Shown here piece after piece: positions 1 to 7,894 of a stretch of DNA of 9,084 nucleotides. Position 1 is the first letter of the stretch, and every line of letters begins with the position of its first letter. Below the pieces are notes generated by a model. That model did not search any database. It was given only the letters and a program-made list of their open reading frames with translations, and was not told the DNA's origin. A program made the position numbers and the translations under genes. The stretch is from an uncultured Clostridia bacterium (GTDB taxonomy: Bacteria > Bacillota > Clostridia > Christensenellales > Borkfalkiaceae), in assembly GCA_946627905.1 (NCBI GenBank), contig CAMOVY010000040.1, positions 1 through 9,084 on the forward strand, written 5' to 3'.

Positions 1-327
1 ATATTTTTCGCCCGCCTTTACGTAATGCACAGAACCTATTGCATAGTCGTACCCGTCGGTACTCTCTTGCGAATAATAATCCTGCTCCACTCCGCAAAGG
101 ATTTTTATCTTATCTTTGTATTTATCCTTTAACCGCGCTATTTCACGCTTATACTCGGTGATTTTATCGCGTTTTATACAATAACTTTCGTCGAAAAAGG
201 TATAAGAGTGGTCGGAAAAGCCCAACTCGGAAATTCCCTTTTCTATAGCCGCTTTCACCATCTCTTCAGGCGTATTTTTACCGTCGCTGAAAACGGTGTG
301 AACGTGATAGTCGCAAAACGGTTTCAT
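1..327 (-). CDS. hisK: Histidinol-phosphatase, PHP family (C-terminus cut off by the window edge)
   Basis: This gene encodes the phosphatase that converts L-histidinol phosphate to L-histidinol, in the PHP (polymerase and histidinol phosphatase) metal-dependent family. Only the first 109 residues lie in the window; the family is usually about 260 to 280 residues, so more than half is missing. The N-terminus reads MKPFCDYHVHTVFSDG, containing the metal-binding HxH motif of the first PHP strand. It is followed by a GFSDH motif near residue 40, GVEQDYYS near residue 80 and YDYAIGSVHYV near residue 100, all typical of bacterial HisK. The ATG overlaps the hisIE stop as ATGA, so it is translationally coupled and last in the visible operon. 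It supplies the phosphatase step that HisN or the HisB N-terminal domain performs in other bacteria; the HisB here lacks that domain. Confidence 0.95.
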   Translation of the reverse strand, partial: MKPFCDYHVHTVFSDGKNTPEEMVKAAIEKGISELGFSDHSYTFFDESYCIKRDKITEYKREIARLKDKYKDKIKILCGVEQDYYSQESTDGYDYAIGSVHYVKAGEKY

Positions 328-971
328 ACCATCTTTTCCTGTTTGACTTTTTTGTCTATAACGTGGCGCGACGCAAGTTCTTTAAATATATCTTCAAGCG
401 AAATGCCCATGTCTATCATTAAAACCATAACGTGATACGTTAGGTCTGCTATCTCGTAAACGGTTTCCTTTTTGTCGCCCGCCTTGCCAGCAATTATTAC
501 TTCTGTGCTTTCTTCGCCCACCTTTTTAAGGATTTTATCCCTGCCCTTTTCAAAAAGATAAGTAGTATACGAACCTTCTTTTTTGTCCGTCTTTCTGCCC
601 TTTATGAGTTCCATTAAACTCTCGTAGGAAAACTCTTTTAGTTCTTCGCTTTCGTATACTTTATCGTTAAAGCAGGAATCCGTGCCGAGATGGCAGGCTG
701 GTCCGTCCTTTTCGACTAAAACCACCAGCGCGTCTCTATCGCAGTCGGCGGTTATAGAAACTACATGCTGGTAATTCCCGCTGGTTTCGCCCTTCGTCCA
801 AAGTTCTTTTCTGCTCCTACTCCAAAAGCAAGTTAAGCCTTTTTCCATAGTCGCTTTAAGGCTTTCTTCGTTCATATAGGCAAGGGTTAAAACTTTTTTA
901 GACACGTTGTCCACTACTATTGCGGGAATAAGCCCGTTTTCGTCGAATTTAAGCGTTTTGATATCCAACAT
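324..971 (-). CDS. hisIE: Bifunctional phosphoribosyl-AMP cyclohydrolase / phosphoribosyl-ATP pyrophosphatase
   Basis: This 215-residue cytoplasmic enzyme catalyses steps two and three of histidine synthesis: hydrolysis of phosphoribosyl-ATP to phosphoribosyl-AMP, then opening of the adenine ring. The HisI domain spans about residues 1 to 110. It has the zinc cysteines in the expected C-x15-C-x6-C pattern (Cys77, Cys93, Cys100) and the DCDRD metal cluster at 76 to 80. The HisE domain spans about 114 to 215, with the acidic GEESTE motif at 152 to 157 and EIADLTYH at 173 to 180, which supply the magnesium ligands of this all-alpha pyrophosphatase fold. HisIE fusions are common in bacteria. The start is supported by an AAGGAG ribosome binding site that overlaps the hisF stop region, leaving a 9-base gap after hisF. 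The stop overlaps the hisK start. Confidence 0.97.
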   Translation of the reverse strand: MLDIKTLKFDENGLIPAIVVDNVSKKVLTLAYMNEESLKATMEKGLTCFWSRSRKELWTKGETSGNYQHVVSITADCDRDALVVLVEKDGPACHLGTDSCFNDKVYESEELKEFSYESLMELIKGRKTDKKEGSYTTYLFEKGRDKILKKVGEESTEVIIAGKAGDKKETVYEIADLTYHVMVLMIDMGISLEDIFKELASRHVIDKKVKQEKMV

Positions 972-980
972 ACTTTCTCC

Positions 981-1739
981 TTATAATCTTACGCAAATGC
1001 CGTTTTCTTGCATCTGTATTTTTAAATCTTTTATTTTTATTTCGCCGAAATGGAATACCGAAGCCGCAAGCCCCGCGTCCACTTTCGGAAGCGTTTTAAA
1101 AAGCGTTATAAAGTCGTCGACTTTACCCGCGCCGCCGGAAGCTATAACGGGCACGTTCACCGCGTCGCACACCGCTTTAAGCATGGGGATATCAAACCCG
1201 TTTTTAACCCCGTCGGTATCTATCGAGTTTACGACTATTTCACCTGCGCCGTCGTCCACGCCGCGCTTTATCCACTCTATAGCGTCAAGCCCCGTATTTT
1301 CCCTGCCGCCTTTGGCAAACACGGTAAAAACGCCGTTTACCCTTTTAATATCGACGGAAAGCACCACGCATTGATTGCCGTAGAGTTTAGCCGCGCTACC
1401 GATAAGGTCGGGATTTTTCAGCGCGCCGGAATTTACGCTCACTTTATCCGCGCCGCACTTTAACACTCTGTCGAAGTCGTCAAGCGAATTTATGCCGCCG
1501 CCTACGGTAAGCGGAATAAATACGTTCTTTGCCGTTTCGCAAAGAATATCCGTAAAAATCTTTCGCCCGTCGGAAGACGCGGTTATATCGTAAAACACAA
1601 GTTCGTCCGCACCGTTTTCGCTGTAATATTTAGCAAGTTCTACGGGCGAAGAAATTTCTTTAAGCCCCGTAAAATTTATTCCTTTTACCACCCTGCCGTC
1701 TTTTACGTCAAGGCACGGAATTATCCTTTTAGTTATCAT
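981..1739 (-). CDS. hisF: Imidazole glycerol phosphate synthase, cyclase subunit
   Basis: HisF is the (beta/alpha)8-barrel cyclase half of imidazole glycerol phosphate synthase. It takes ammonia channelled from HisH and converts PRFAR to imidazole glycerol phosphate and AICAR. The 252-residue length is normal. The N-terminus MITKRIIPCLDVKDGRVVKG carries catalytic Asp11, and SVDIK carries Asp130, the second acid-base residue. Phosphate-binding loops are visible as TVGGGI near 78 to 83 and ASGGAG near 200 to 205; DITAS at 51 to 55 and NSIDTDG at 171 to 177 are also family hallmarks. The ATG overlaps the hisA stop as ATGA. The ribosome binding site is weak, so coupling from hisA probably matters. 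AICAR made here feeds purine synthesis. I see nothing unusual in the protein. Confidence 0.98.
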   Translation of the reverse strand: MITKRIIPCLDVKDGRVVKGINFTGLKEISSPVELAKYYSENGADELVFYDITASSDGRKIFTDILCETAKNVFIPLTVGGGINSLDDFDRVLKCGADKVSVNSGALKNPDLIGSAAKLYGNQCVVLSVDIKRVNGVFTVFAKGGRENTGLDAIEWIKRGVDDGAGEIVVNSIDTDGVKNGFDIPMLKAVCDAVNVPVIASGGAGKVDDFITLFKTLPKVDAGLAASVFHFGEIKIKDLKIQMQENGICVRL

Positions 1740-2446
1740 TTTGCAATCTCTATCGCCTTTTTTAAGTCTATCGCGCCCGTATAGTAGGCTTTGCCTATAA
1801 TAGAGCCGTAAAGCCCTAAATCACGCAGGGCTTTTATATCGTCGGAAGAAGAAACCCCGCCCGACGCTATAAAATTTATCGGGAACTTTGCGGAAAGTTC
1901 TTTATACATTTTAGCGTTTGTGCCGACCATTGCCCCGTCTTTCGATATATCGGTACAAATAACCGTCTTTACGCCCGCGGCAACCACTTCGGCGCAGAAA
2001 TCCGACAGCGTTCTTTCGGACTTTTCCGTCCAGCCCTTTATAGCAACGAACCCGTCTTTAACGTCTATTCCCACCGCTATCTTATTGCCGTACGCTTTGA
2101 CGGCGTTTTTGAATAATTCTTTATCGTTCACCGCCGCAGTACCTAAAATCACCCTGTCGATACCTGCGTTAAGATATTTTGCTATCGTCTTTTCATCTCT
2201 CACGCCGCCGCCGACTTCTATAAAAAGCCCCGACTGTTTTTTGATTTCTACTATCAAATCAAAATTAGGCGTGTCGCCAAGCAAAGCGCCTTCCAAATCC
2301 ACTACGTGAATTGCCGTCGCGCCGCACGCCACAAAATCCGCCGCGACAATAAGGGGGTTGCCGTACACGGTTTTTTTGTTATAATCGCCCTTAAAAAGCC
2401 GAACCGCGCTACCTTCATATATATCTATTGCGGGAAAAATTTTCAT
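1736..2446 (-). CDS. hisA: ProFAR isomerase (phosphoribosylformimino-AICAR ribotide isomerase)
   Basis: HisA isomerises ProFAR to PRFAR, the step before the HisHF complex. The protein is 236 residues, typical for this (beta/alpha)8 barrel. It begins MKIFPAIDIYEGSAVRLFKG with catalytic Asp8. GIDVKDG carries the second catalytic Asp128, and phosphate-binding glycines are seen in EVGGGVR at 77 to 83 and ASGGVSS at 194 to 200. CTDISKDGAM at 164 to 173 is also typical. I chose the ATG at 2444 to 2446 because MKIFPAID is the conserved family start, it has an AAAAGGGG ribosome binding site, and its ATGA overlap with the hisH stop matches neighbouring junctions. The frame stays open upstream to an ATG at 2527, but that would add 27 unconserved residues inside hisH. 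Confidence 0.97.
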   Translation of the reverse strand: MKIFPAIDIYEGSAVRLFKGDYNKKTVYGNPLIVAADFVACGATAIHVVDLEGALLGDTPNFDLIVEIKKQSGLFIEVGGGVRDEKTIAKYLNAGIDRVILGTAAVNDKELFKNAVKAYGNKIAVGIDVKDGFVAIKGWTEKSERTLSDFCAEVVAAGVKTVICTDISKDGAMVGTNAKMYKELSAKFPINFIASGGVSSSDDIKALRDLGLYGSIIGKAYYTGAIDLKKAIEIAK

Positions 2447-3066
2447 AAGTCGCCCCTTTTCAGTTCGCAAAACGCTTTGAGAATTTTTAGCCCCGATTCC
2501 CCGCTTTTTTCGGGGTGAAACTGGCAACCCATAACGTTCGCTTTCGCCACGACGGCGGTAAGTTCCGCGCCGTATTCGGTAGTTGCCAGAACGCTATTTT
2601 TACAGTCTACAGCACAATAAGAGTGCACGAAATAGGCAAAATCGTTATTGCCCGTGTATTTCAAAAGCGGGTGCTGTTTTATAACGTTAAGTTTATTCCA
2701 ACCGATATGCGGAATTTTTAAATCTTTCGGAATAAAATCCGATATGGGGCGAATTTCGCCCGAAATAAACCCCAGACCTTGGTACTCGCCGTATTCATAA
2801 CTTTTATCGAACAAAAGTTGCATGCCTAAACACACGCCCATAATCGGCACGCCCTTTTCAGCCGCGCTATAGAGTGCGTTTTTTAAGCCGCTTGTTTCGA
2901 GTTTATAAGCCGCGTCAGAAAACGCACCGACGCCGGGGAGTAAAATTCTGTCCGCGTTTTCTATCTCATTTTTATCCGAAGAGACCTTTGCCTTTTCGCC
3001 TATCGCCGCAAAGGACGATAAAAGAGAAAAGAGATTGCCCACCCCGTAATCGATAATAACGGTCAT
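2443..3066 (-). CDS. hisH: Imidazole glycerol phosphate synthase, glutamine amidotransferase subunit
   Basis: HisH hydrolyses glutamine and passes ammonia through the HisF barrel. The 207-residue protein is a class I (triad) glutamine amidotransferase. It starts MTVIIDYGVGNLFSL. The nucleophile is Cys79 in GVCLGMQLLF, and the rest of the triad is His184 and Glu186 in CQFHPEKSGESG. LLPGVGAF at 42 to 49 and the HSYC segment at 148 to 151 are family features, the latter with Cys where many homologues have an aromatic residue. The start codon shares one base with the hisB stop (TAATG), and an AAAGGGG element sits just upstream. The stop overlaps the hisA start. The partner HisF is two genes downstream, the usual hisH-hisA-hisF arrangement. 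Confidence 0.97.
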   Translation of the reverse strand: MTVIIDYGVGNLFSLLSSFAAIGEKAKVSSDKNEIENADRILLPGVGAFSDAAYKLETSGLKNALYSAAEKGVPIMGVCLGMQLLFDKSYEYGEYQGLGFISGEIRPISDFIPKDLKIPHIGWNKLNVIKQHPLLKYTGNNDFAYFVHSYCAVDCKNSVLATTEYGAELTAVVAKANVMGCQFHPEKSGESGLKILKAFCELKRGDL

Positions 3067-3653
3067 TAAAGCACCCCTTTAGTGGACGGTATTTCGTTAA
3101 TATAGCGCATATCGAGTTCGGTTGCCTGTTTAAGGCTTTTAGCCGCCGACTTAAAAGCGCCTTCTATTATGTGGTGCGAATTAGTACCCGCAAGCGTCCT
3201 TAAATGCAACGCGCACTCCGCTTTTCTCACAAACCCGTACCAGAATTCTTCGGTAAGTTCGGTATCGAAATCACCGACTTTTTCGGTAGGTATTTTAAAA
3301 GAGTAGCCTAAATACGTTCTGCCCGAAAAGTCCACCGAAGTAAGTATTAACGCTTCGTCCATAGCGAGAATAGTATCGCCGTAGCGATGTATACCTTTTT
3401 TGTCGCCGAGCGCCGCGTTAAAAGCAGAACCCAAAGCGATGCCTATATCTTCCACCGTGTGGTGATAGTCTACGTAGGTATCGCCCTTGCACTTAACCGT
3501 CAAATCGAATTTAGAGTGCGCGGAAAAAAGCGTAAGCATATGGTCTAAAAACCCGCAACCCGTATCTATTTGGTTTTTGCCCGTGCCGTCTAAATTAAGG
3601 TACAGATAAATATCCGTTTCGGCAGTCTTTCTGTTTATTTCCGCAACTCTCAT
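3066..3653 (-). CDS. hisB: Imidazoleglycerol-phosphate dehydratase (monofunctional)
   Basis: HisB dehydrates imidazole glycerol phosphate to imidazole acetol phosphate. At 195 residues it matches the monofunctional family and lacks the N-terminal HAD phosphatase domain of the enterobacterial protein, consistent with a separate HisK in this operon. The duplicated manganese-binding motifs are present: GFLDHML at 34 to 40 with His38, DYHHTVEDIG at 62 to 71 with His64, His65 and Glu68, and the second-half equivalent NSHHIIEGAFKS at 158 to 169 with His160, His161 and Glu164. These residues assemble the active sites of the 24-subunit enzyme known for this family. The ATG overlaps the hisC stop as ATGA, with a GAAGGTG ribosome binding site a few bases upstream. 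The protein is otherwise ordinary. Confidence 0.98.
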   Translation of the reverse strand: MRVAEINRKTAETDIYLYLNLDGTGKNQIDTGCGFLDHMLTLFSAHSKFDLTVKCKGDTYVDYHHTVEDIGIALGSAFNAALGDKKGIHRYGDTILAMDEALILTSVDFSGRTYLGYSFKIPTEKVGDFDTELTEEFWYGFVRKAECALHLRTLAGTNSHHIIEGAFKSAAKSLKQATELDMRYINEIPSTKGVL

Positions 3654-4714
3654 TTTATCACCTTCAATATTTCGGAAATAGCGCCAAGCGTTTTTTCCAT
3701 ATCTTTATTATCGCCTATCGTTATTCGCACGAAATCTTTTATACGCGGAATATTAAAATAGCGCACGAGTATCCCGCGTGTTTTAAGTTCCGAATACAGT
3801 TTTTCGCCGCTTAAATTTCCGTTTTTGGCAAATACGAAATTTGCGGTAGACGGCAAAACGGTAAAACCTAACGATTTAAGCCCGTCCGTAAACGCCGCGC
3901 GCGTTTTTATTATAGCCGCGCAGTTAGTCTTAAAATATTCTTCGTCGGTTATAGCGCCGATACCCGCCGCGGCACTCATACGGCTTACGTTATACGGATT
4001 AGTCGAAAATTTGACCGTTTTCAAATCGTTTATAAGGCTTTCGTTAGCAATCGCAAGCCCCAGCCTTGCCCCCGCCATAGAGCGGGACTTTGAAAAAGTC
4101 TGCGTTATAATAAGGTTATCGTATTTATTTATAAGCGAAACGCAACTTTCCGCACCGAAATCCACGTACGCTTCGTCTATAACGACTACGTTTTCAGGAT
4201 TGTTTATCAATATTTTTTCAATATCGGATTTTTTTAGGGCAATACCCGTCGGCGCGTTGGGGTTTGCGATAAATACCGTGCCGCCCGCGTTAAAATAGTC
4301 TTTTACGTCTATCGTAAAATCGTCTTTAAGCGGTATAACCTTTTTCGGAACGCCGTTAAGTGCCGCAAACACGGGATAAAACCCGTAAGTTATATCGGGA
4401 AATACCGCGGGCGTATCATACCCGCAAAAGGCGATAAACGCAAAGTTCAACGCTTCGTCCGAACCGTTGGTGAAAAGTATTTCGCTTGCCTTTACGCTAA
4501 GCTTTTCCGCGGCGATATTGCAAAGCGTACTGTATTCGGGGTCGGGGTATAAAAGCATATCCCCCGCACTTTCACGCGCAAGACGCTGCGCAAAGGGCGA
4601 CGGCGGGAACGGCGATTCGTTGGTGTTTAATTTTATATATTGTTTATCCTGCGGCTGTTCGCCCGCGACATACGGCGTTATGCCGTTTAATCTTTTTCCT
4701 GTAAATTTACTCAT
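3650..4714 (-). CDS. hisC: Histidinol-phosphate aminotransferase
   Basis: HisC transfers the amino group from glutamate to imidazole acetol phosphate, giving histidinol phosphate. It is a 354-residue fold-type I PLP enzyme, a normal length. The PLP-binding lysine is Lys209 in TFSKSRSMAGARLG, with Arg217 likely contacting the cofactor phosphate. NPNAPTG at 151 to 157 and VIDEAYVDFG at 178 to 187, with Asp180 and Tyr183, complete the cofactor site. Arg330 in VRITIG is the expected substrate-phosphate or carboxylate ligand. The N-terminal KLNTNESPFPPSP stretch at 28 to 40 is typical of HisC rather than of other class II aminotransferases. It starts two bases after the hisD stop with an AAGGAG ribosome binding site located within the end of hisD. 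The operon context makes HisC the clear choice over a generic aminotransferase. Confidence 0.97.
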   Translation of the reverse strand: MSKFTGKRLNGITPYVAGEQPQDKQYIKLNTNESPFPPSPFAQRLARESAGDMLLYPDPEYSTLCNIAAEKLSVKASEILFTNGSDEALNFAFIAFCGYDTPAVFPDITYGFYPVFAALNGVPKKVIPLKDDFTIDVKDYFNAGGTVFIANPNAPTGIALKKSDIEKILINNPENVVVIDEAYVDFGAESCVSLINKYDNLIITQTFSKSRSMAGARLGLAIANESLINDLKTVKFSTNPYNVSRMSAAAGIGAITDEEYFKTNCAAIIKTRAAFTDGLKSLGFTVLPSTANFVFAKNGNLSGEKLYSELKTRGILVRYFNIPRIKDFVRITIGDNKDMEKTLGAISEILKVIK

Positions 4715-4716
4715 AA

Positions 4717-5991
4717 TTATTTTCCGCTCCTTACCGTCGCGCTGTTTGCGTGGGCGGTCAAGCCTTCTTTTTTCGCAAACCGCGCTATTTTATCGGAAAC
4801 CTTAAAAAGCGCTTCTTTCGTGTAATAGGTAAACTGCGTTTTCTTTATAAAATCGTCCACGGATAAAGGACTTGAAAACTTTGCCGTACCCGAAGTCGGA
4901 AGCGTGTGGTTAGGTCCTGCAAAATAATCGCCGAGCGCTTCGGGGCAAAATCTTCCTAAAAACACCGAACCCGCGTTTACTACCTTGTCAAGATACTTAA
5001 ACGGCTCGTCAAGACAGAGTTCCAAGTGTTCGGGCGCTATTTCGTTGGATATTTCTATCGCTTTATCGATACTATCCGCAACGATTATTTTGCCGTTATC
5101 GTCTATTGAAGCCCGTGCTATTTCTTTGCGCGGCAACAATTCCAGCTGCCTTTCGATTTCCGCGCTGACCTGCACAGCAAGTGCGTCGGAATTTGTGATT
5201 AAAACCGCACTCGCCATTTTGTCGTGCTCCGCCTGCGACAATAAATCCGCCGCTACGAAAACGGGATTTGATTTTCCGTCCGCGACTATTAAAATCTCGC
5301 TCGGTCCTGCTATCATATCGATAGCGACTTTGCCGAAAACCTGTTTTTTCGCTTCGGCAACGAACGCGTTTCCCGGTCCTACTATCTTGTTTACCGCGGG
5401 GATACTTTCCGTTCCGAACGCCAGCGCCGCTATTGCCTGCGCCCCGCCGACTTTGAAAATTCTATCCACGCCCGCAATAAACGCCGCCGCAAGCACCGCG
5501 GGGTTTATATTGCCGTTTTTATCGGGCGGGGTAGTCATTATTATTTCCTTAACTCCCGCGATTTTTGCGGGTATGGCGTCCATAAGCACGGTAGACGGAT
5601 AAGCCGCCGTACCCCCCGGCACGTATATGCCCGCCCTTTCTATCGGCGTTATCTTCTGCCCGATAACCGTTCCGTCTTTTTTACGGATAGAAAAGCCTTT
5701 ACGCTTTTGTTTTGAGTGAAACTTTTTTATATTCGCCGCCGCTTGTTTTAAAACGCGCAAAAATGCGGGTTCTACACTATTTACCGCGGCGGCAATTTCT
5801 TCTTTATCTACTTCAAGCGATTTTAAGTCTGCCCCGTCGAATTTTTTACATAATTCTTTAAGCGCGGCATCTCCGCCGATTTTTACCCTTGTTATTATAT
5901 CCGAAACGGTAGCCGATACGTCTTTAAGCCCGTTAGGTCTTGCAAAAATCTCTTCGGGCTTTAGCGTGTTATAGTTCAATATTTTTATCAT
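4717..5991 (-). CDS. hisD: Histidinol dehydrogenase
   Basis: HisD performs the last two oxidations, from histidinol via histidinaldehyde to histidine, using two NAD+ and a zinc ion. The protein is 424 residues, the usual size. Zinc ligands are visible as Gln253 and His256 in SQAEHD, Asp355 in GDYFAGPNHTLPT, and His414 near the C-terminus. The catalytic pair Glu321-His322 is in APEHLE. ERAGIYVPGG at 118 to 127, KVGGAQAIAALAFGT at 180 to 194, and the VGPGN and AGPSEI segments are strong family signatures. The ATG lies inside the end of hisZG, with a 23-base overlap and a GGAG ribosome binding site 7 bases upstream, so translation is probably coupled. All key residues are intact. Confidence 0.98.
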   Translation of the reverse strand: MIKILNYNTLKPEEIFARPNGLKDVSATVSDIITRVKIGGDAALKELCKKFDGADLKSLEVDKEEIAAAVNSVEPAFLRVLKQAAANIKKFHSKQKRKGFSIRKKDGTVIGQKITPIERAGIYVPGGTAAYPSTVLMDAIPAKIAGVKEIIMTTPPDKNGNINPAVLAAAFIAGVDRIFKVGGAQAIAALAFGTESIPAVNKIVGPGNAFVAEAKKQVFGKVAIDMIAGPSEILIVADGKSNPVFVAADLLSQAEHDKMASAVLITNSDALAVQVSAEIERQLELLPRKEIARASIDDNGKIIVADSIDKAIEISNEIAPEHLELCLDEPFKYLDKVVNAGSVFLGRFCPEALGDYFAGPNHTLPTSGTAKFSSPLSVDDFIKKTQFTYYTKEALFKVSDKIARFAKKEGLTAHANSATVRSGK

Positions 5992-7573
5992 ATTTTATCT
6001 CCGCGGCAATTCCGTTTGCCAGACTTTTTATCGCTTTTTCCTTGAATTTTGCCGACGCCTTGTTGGCGATAAGCCGCGCACTTATCGGAACGATATCTTC
6101 TACTACCGCAAGGTTGTTTTCCTTTAAGGTTTCACCCGTTTCCACGATATCGACTATCACGTCCGAAAGCCCTAATATGGGCGCAAGTTCGATTGAACCG
6201 TTAAGTTTTATAACGTCTATATCCCTGCCCTTTTCCGAAAGGTAATATTCCTTTGCGATGCGCGTAAACTTGGTTGCAACCCTTAAAGTTTCGGTCTTAT
6301 TGTCGCAAAACCCTTTTTTAGCCGCGACAGCCATTTTACACTTGCCCGCTTTTAAGTCTAAAAGTTCGTATACGTTGGGGCGGTATTCAAGCAGTATATC
6401 TTTACCCGCAACGCCGACGTCCGCCGCGCCGCGCTCTACGTAAATGGCGACGTCCGACGGCTTTACCCAAAAATACCGCACCTTTTTTTCGGGATTTTCA
6501 AATATAAGTTTTCTGTTCTGTTCTAATACCGAAGGGCACTCGTACCCCGCGGCGGCAAAAAGTGCGTAAACTTTTTCGCCCAGCCTGCCTTTAGGTAGCG
6601 CAACGTTAAGATACCCGTCCCCGCACGCATTGTCGCCGCTGTCCGTCAAATTCACGCGTTCTAAAGCGTCCACGTACACCGCAAAACCTATCGCCTTGAA
6701 ATTCTTATCGAACTTACGCATAAGTTTATCGTACTGCCCGCCGGAGAGCACCGCTTCGGGCGCGCCGTTTACAAACCCCTTAAACACCGTGCCGTTATAA
6801 TAGTTCACGTTGCCTATAACCGAAAAGTCAAGGCGAATAACGTCTGCCGCGTCGCTTTTTGAAAGCGTTTTAAGCGTGGAAATAAAATTATCGGCAATCG
6901 GCGTTTTCCCCGCCTTGTCAAGCGTTTTTACAAGTTTTGCGGTCGCGGTTTTAATAGGTCCGCTTACCGCAAGCAGTTCGGTAAGAAAAGCCGCCTTATC
7001 CTTTGCCACGCCGTTCTTTTCGCAAATTGCCGAAACTTCGTGCGCGTTCTTTTCGCTAATCGCACCGTAAAGGGATTTTTTAGCCGCGTCTGACAAATTA
7101 AATTCCGAAACTACCGCGCCTATAACGCCGATATCCGAAACGTCCAAAACGCAGTTTTCTTTCAGCGTCATTAAACTTTTTGCGGCAAGCAGTATCACTT
7201 CGGTGATGTCTTTATCGGAAATAACGCCGAAACACTCTAATCCCGTCTGCATTATCTCTTTAAAAGAGCCTTCGCCGCCCGATTTCCTGTACACGCTTTC
7301 GCTGTAATACACTTTGTTGATTTTTTCGCCCGAATTTCTGCCGTTCTTTATTATAGAAAGACTGACGTCCGGCTTTAACGCCATAAGTTTACCGTCGGTA
7401 TCGGTAAAAGTTATCACGTTATCGGACACTAAAAACTCTTTGTTTTCCGCGTACAAATCGTACTCTTCGAACTTACTCATGCGGTAAGGCTTATACCCGT
7501 ATTCGGAGTAAAGCGAACGCAACGCGAATATTATCTTTTCACTATTTAAAAGTAAATTATCGTTTATCTTCAT
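5969..7573 (-). CDS. hisZG: HisZ-HisG fusion: ATP phosphoribosyltransferase, regulatory plus catalytic subunits in one chain
   Basis: This 534-residue protein joins two normally separate proteins that together start the pathway by coupling ATP and PRPP to phosphoribosyl-ATP. Residues 1 to about 307 are HisZ, a catalytically inactive relative of histidyl-tRNA synthetase. It has the motif-2-like LKPDVSLSI at 66 to 74 and YYSESVYRKSGG at 89 to 100, then NYYNGTVFKGF at 257 to 267 and LSGGQYDKLM at 276 to 285. A linker of about 12 residues leads into HisG at about 320 to 534. HisG starts YLNVALPKGRLGEKV and carries the PRPP-loop signature DIVETGETLKENNL at 475 to 488. The HisG part is short-form, lacking the C-terminal ACT-like domain, which fits its dependence on HisZ. 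No stop, ATG or ribosome binding site separates the halves. The ATG overlaps the regulator gene by 17 bases, with an AAGGA site upstream. Confidence 0.95.
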   Translation of the reverse strand: MKINDNLLLNSEKIIFALRSLYSEYGYKPYRMSKFEEYDLYAENKEFLVSDNVITFTDTDGKLMALKPDVSLSIIKNGRNSGEKINKVYYSESVYRKSGGEGSFKEIMQTGLECFGVISDKDITEVILLAAKSLMTLKENCVLDVSDIGVIGAVVSEFNLSDAAKKSLYGAISEKNAHEVSAICEKNGVAKDKAAFLTELLAVSGPIKTATAKLVKTLDKAGKTPIADNFISTLKTLSKSDAADVIRLDFSVIGNVNYYNGTVFKGFVNGAPEAVLSGGQYDKLMRKFDKNFKAIGFAVYVDALERVNLTDSGDNACGDGYLNVALPKGRLGEKVYALFAAAGYECPSVLEQNRKLIFENPEKKVRYFWVKPSDVAIYVERGAADVGVAGKDILLEYRPNVYELLDLKAGKCKMAVAAKKGFCDNKTETLRVATKFTRIAKEYYLSEKGRDIDVIKLNGSIELAPILGLSDVIVDIVETGETLKENNLAVVEDIVPISARLIANKASAKFKEKAIKSLANGIAAEIKYDKNIEL

Positions 7574-7868
7574 CTTTTTCGTTCCTTGCCGAAATTTCGC
7601 GAATCGCCGCCCTGTAGCCGCCGCTGCCGTAATTTAAGCAACGGTTTACCCTGCTTATGGTCGCGCTCGATACGCCTACCTTTTGCGAAATGTTCTGATA
7701 GTTTTCGCCCTTGCTTAACAAAATCGCCGTTTCAAGCCGCTGCGCCATATCCTGTATTTCCTTGATGGTGCATAAATCTTCAAAAAACGCATAGCAATCT
7801 TTTACGGTGTTTATACCCGATATCACCTTGAATAAATTATCTATCGAACGGTTATGATAATCCGACAT
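7557..7868 (-). CDS. hisR: TrpR-like YerC/YecD-family transcriptional regulator, probable repressor of the his operon
   Basis: This 103-residue protein resembles the YerC/YecD family, relatives of the tryptophan repressor TrpR. It is all-helical by appearance, with a helix-turn-helix at about residues 56 to 80: the turn is in NISQKVGVSSATISRVNRC, comparable to the TrpR DNA-reading head. It is the first gene of the histidine operon, behind the operon promoter, and its 3' end overlaps hisZG by 17 bases. TrpR-family regulators of histidine genes (named HisR) have been proposed in Firmicutes from comparative genomics; the symbol here rests on family plus position and is an inference. A near-palindrome in its own promoter would fit autorepression. 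The start is fixed by an AAAGGAG ribosome binding site 8 bases before the ATG. The effector, presumably histidine, cannot be read from sequence. Confidence 0.85.
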   Translation of the reverse strand: MSDYHNRSIDNLFKVISGINTVKDCYAFFEDLCTIKEIQDMAQRLETAILLSKGENYQNISQKVGVSSATISRVNRCLNYGSGGYRAAIREISARNEKDEDKR

Positions 7869-7876
7869 ACTCTCAT

Positions 7877-7883
7877 CTCCTTT
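7877..7883 (-). promoter_or_regulatory. Ribosome binding site of the hisR-like gene
   Basis: On the minus strand AAAGGAG lies 8 bases before the ATG at 7866 to 7868. It fixes the start of the first operon gene and occupies most of the very short predicted leader. Confidence 0.85.
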
Positions 7884-7894
7884 ATTACATTATC

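Noticed and set aside
2447..2527. Upstream in-frame ATG that would extend HisA by 27 residues
   Set aside because: The added residues are basic and unlike any HisA N-terminus, they lie inside hisH, and the ATG at 2444 to 2446 has a good ribosome binding site and the conserved MKIFPAID start.
4985..5602. Open plus-strand frame of about 205 codons opposite hisD
   Set aside because: It lies entirely antisense to a well-supported hisD and its predicted protein resembles no family I know. Other plus-strand open frames (for example 907 to 1374, 1050 to 1463, 1920 to 2309, 3825 to 4298) have the same explanation.
7869..7890. Possible T-box, riboswitch or histidine leader peptide before the operon
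   Set aside because: The predicted transcript start leaves about 20 bases, mostly ribosome binding site. There is no space for a structured leader and no run of His codons.
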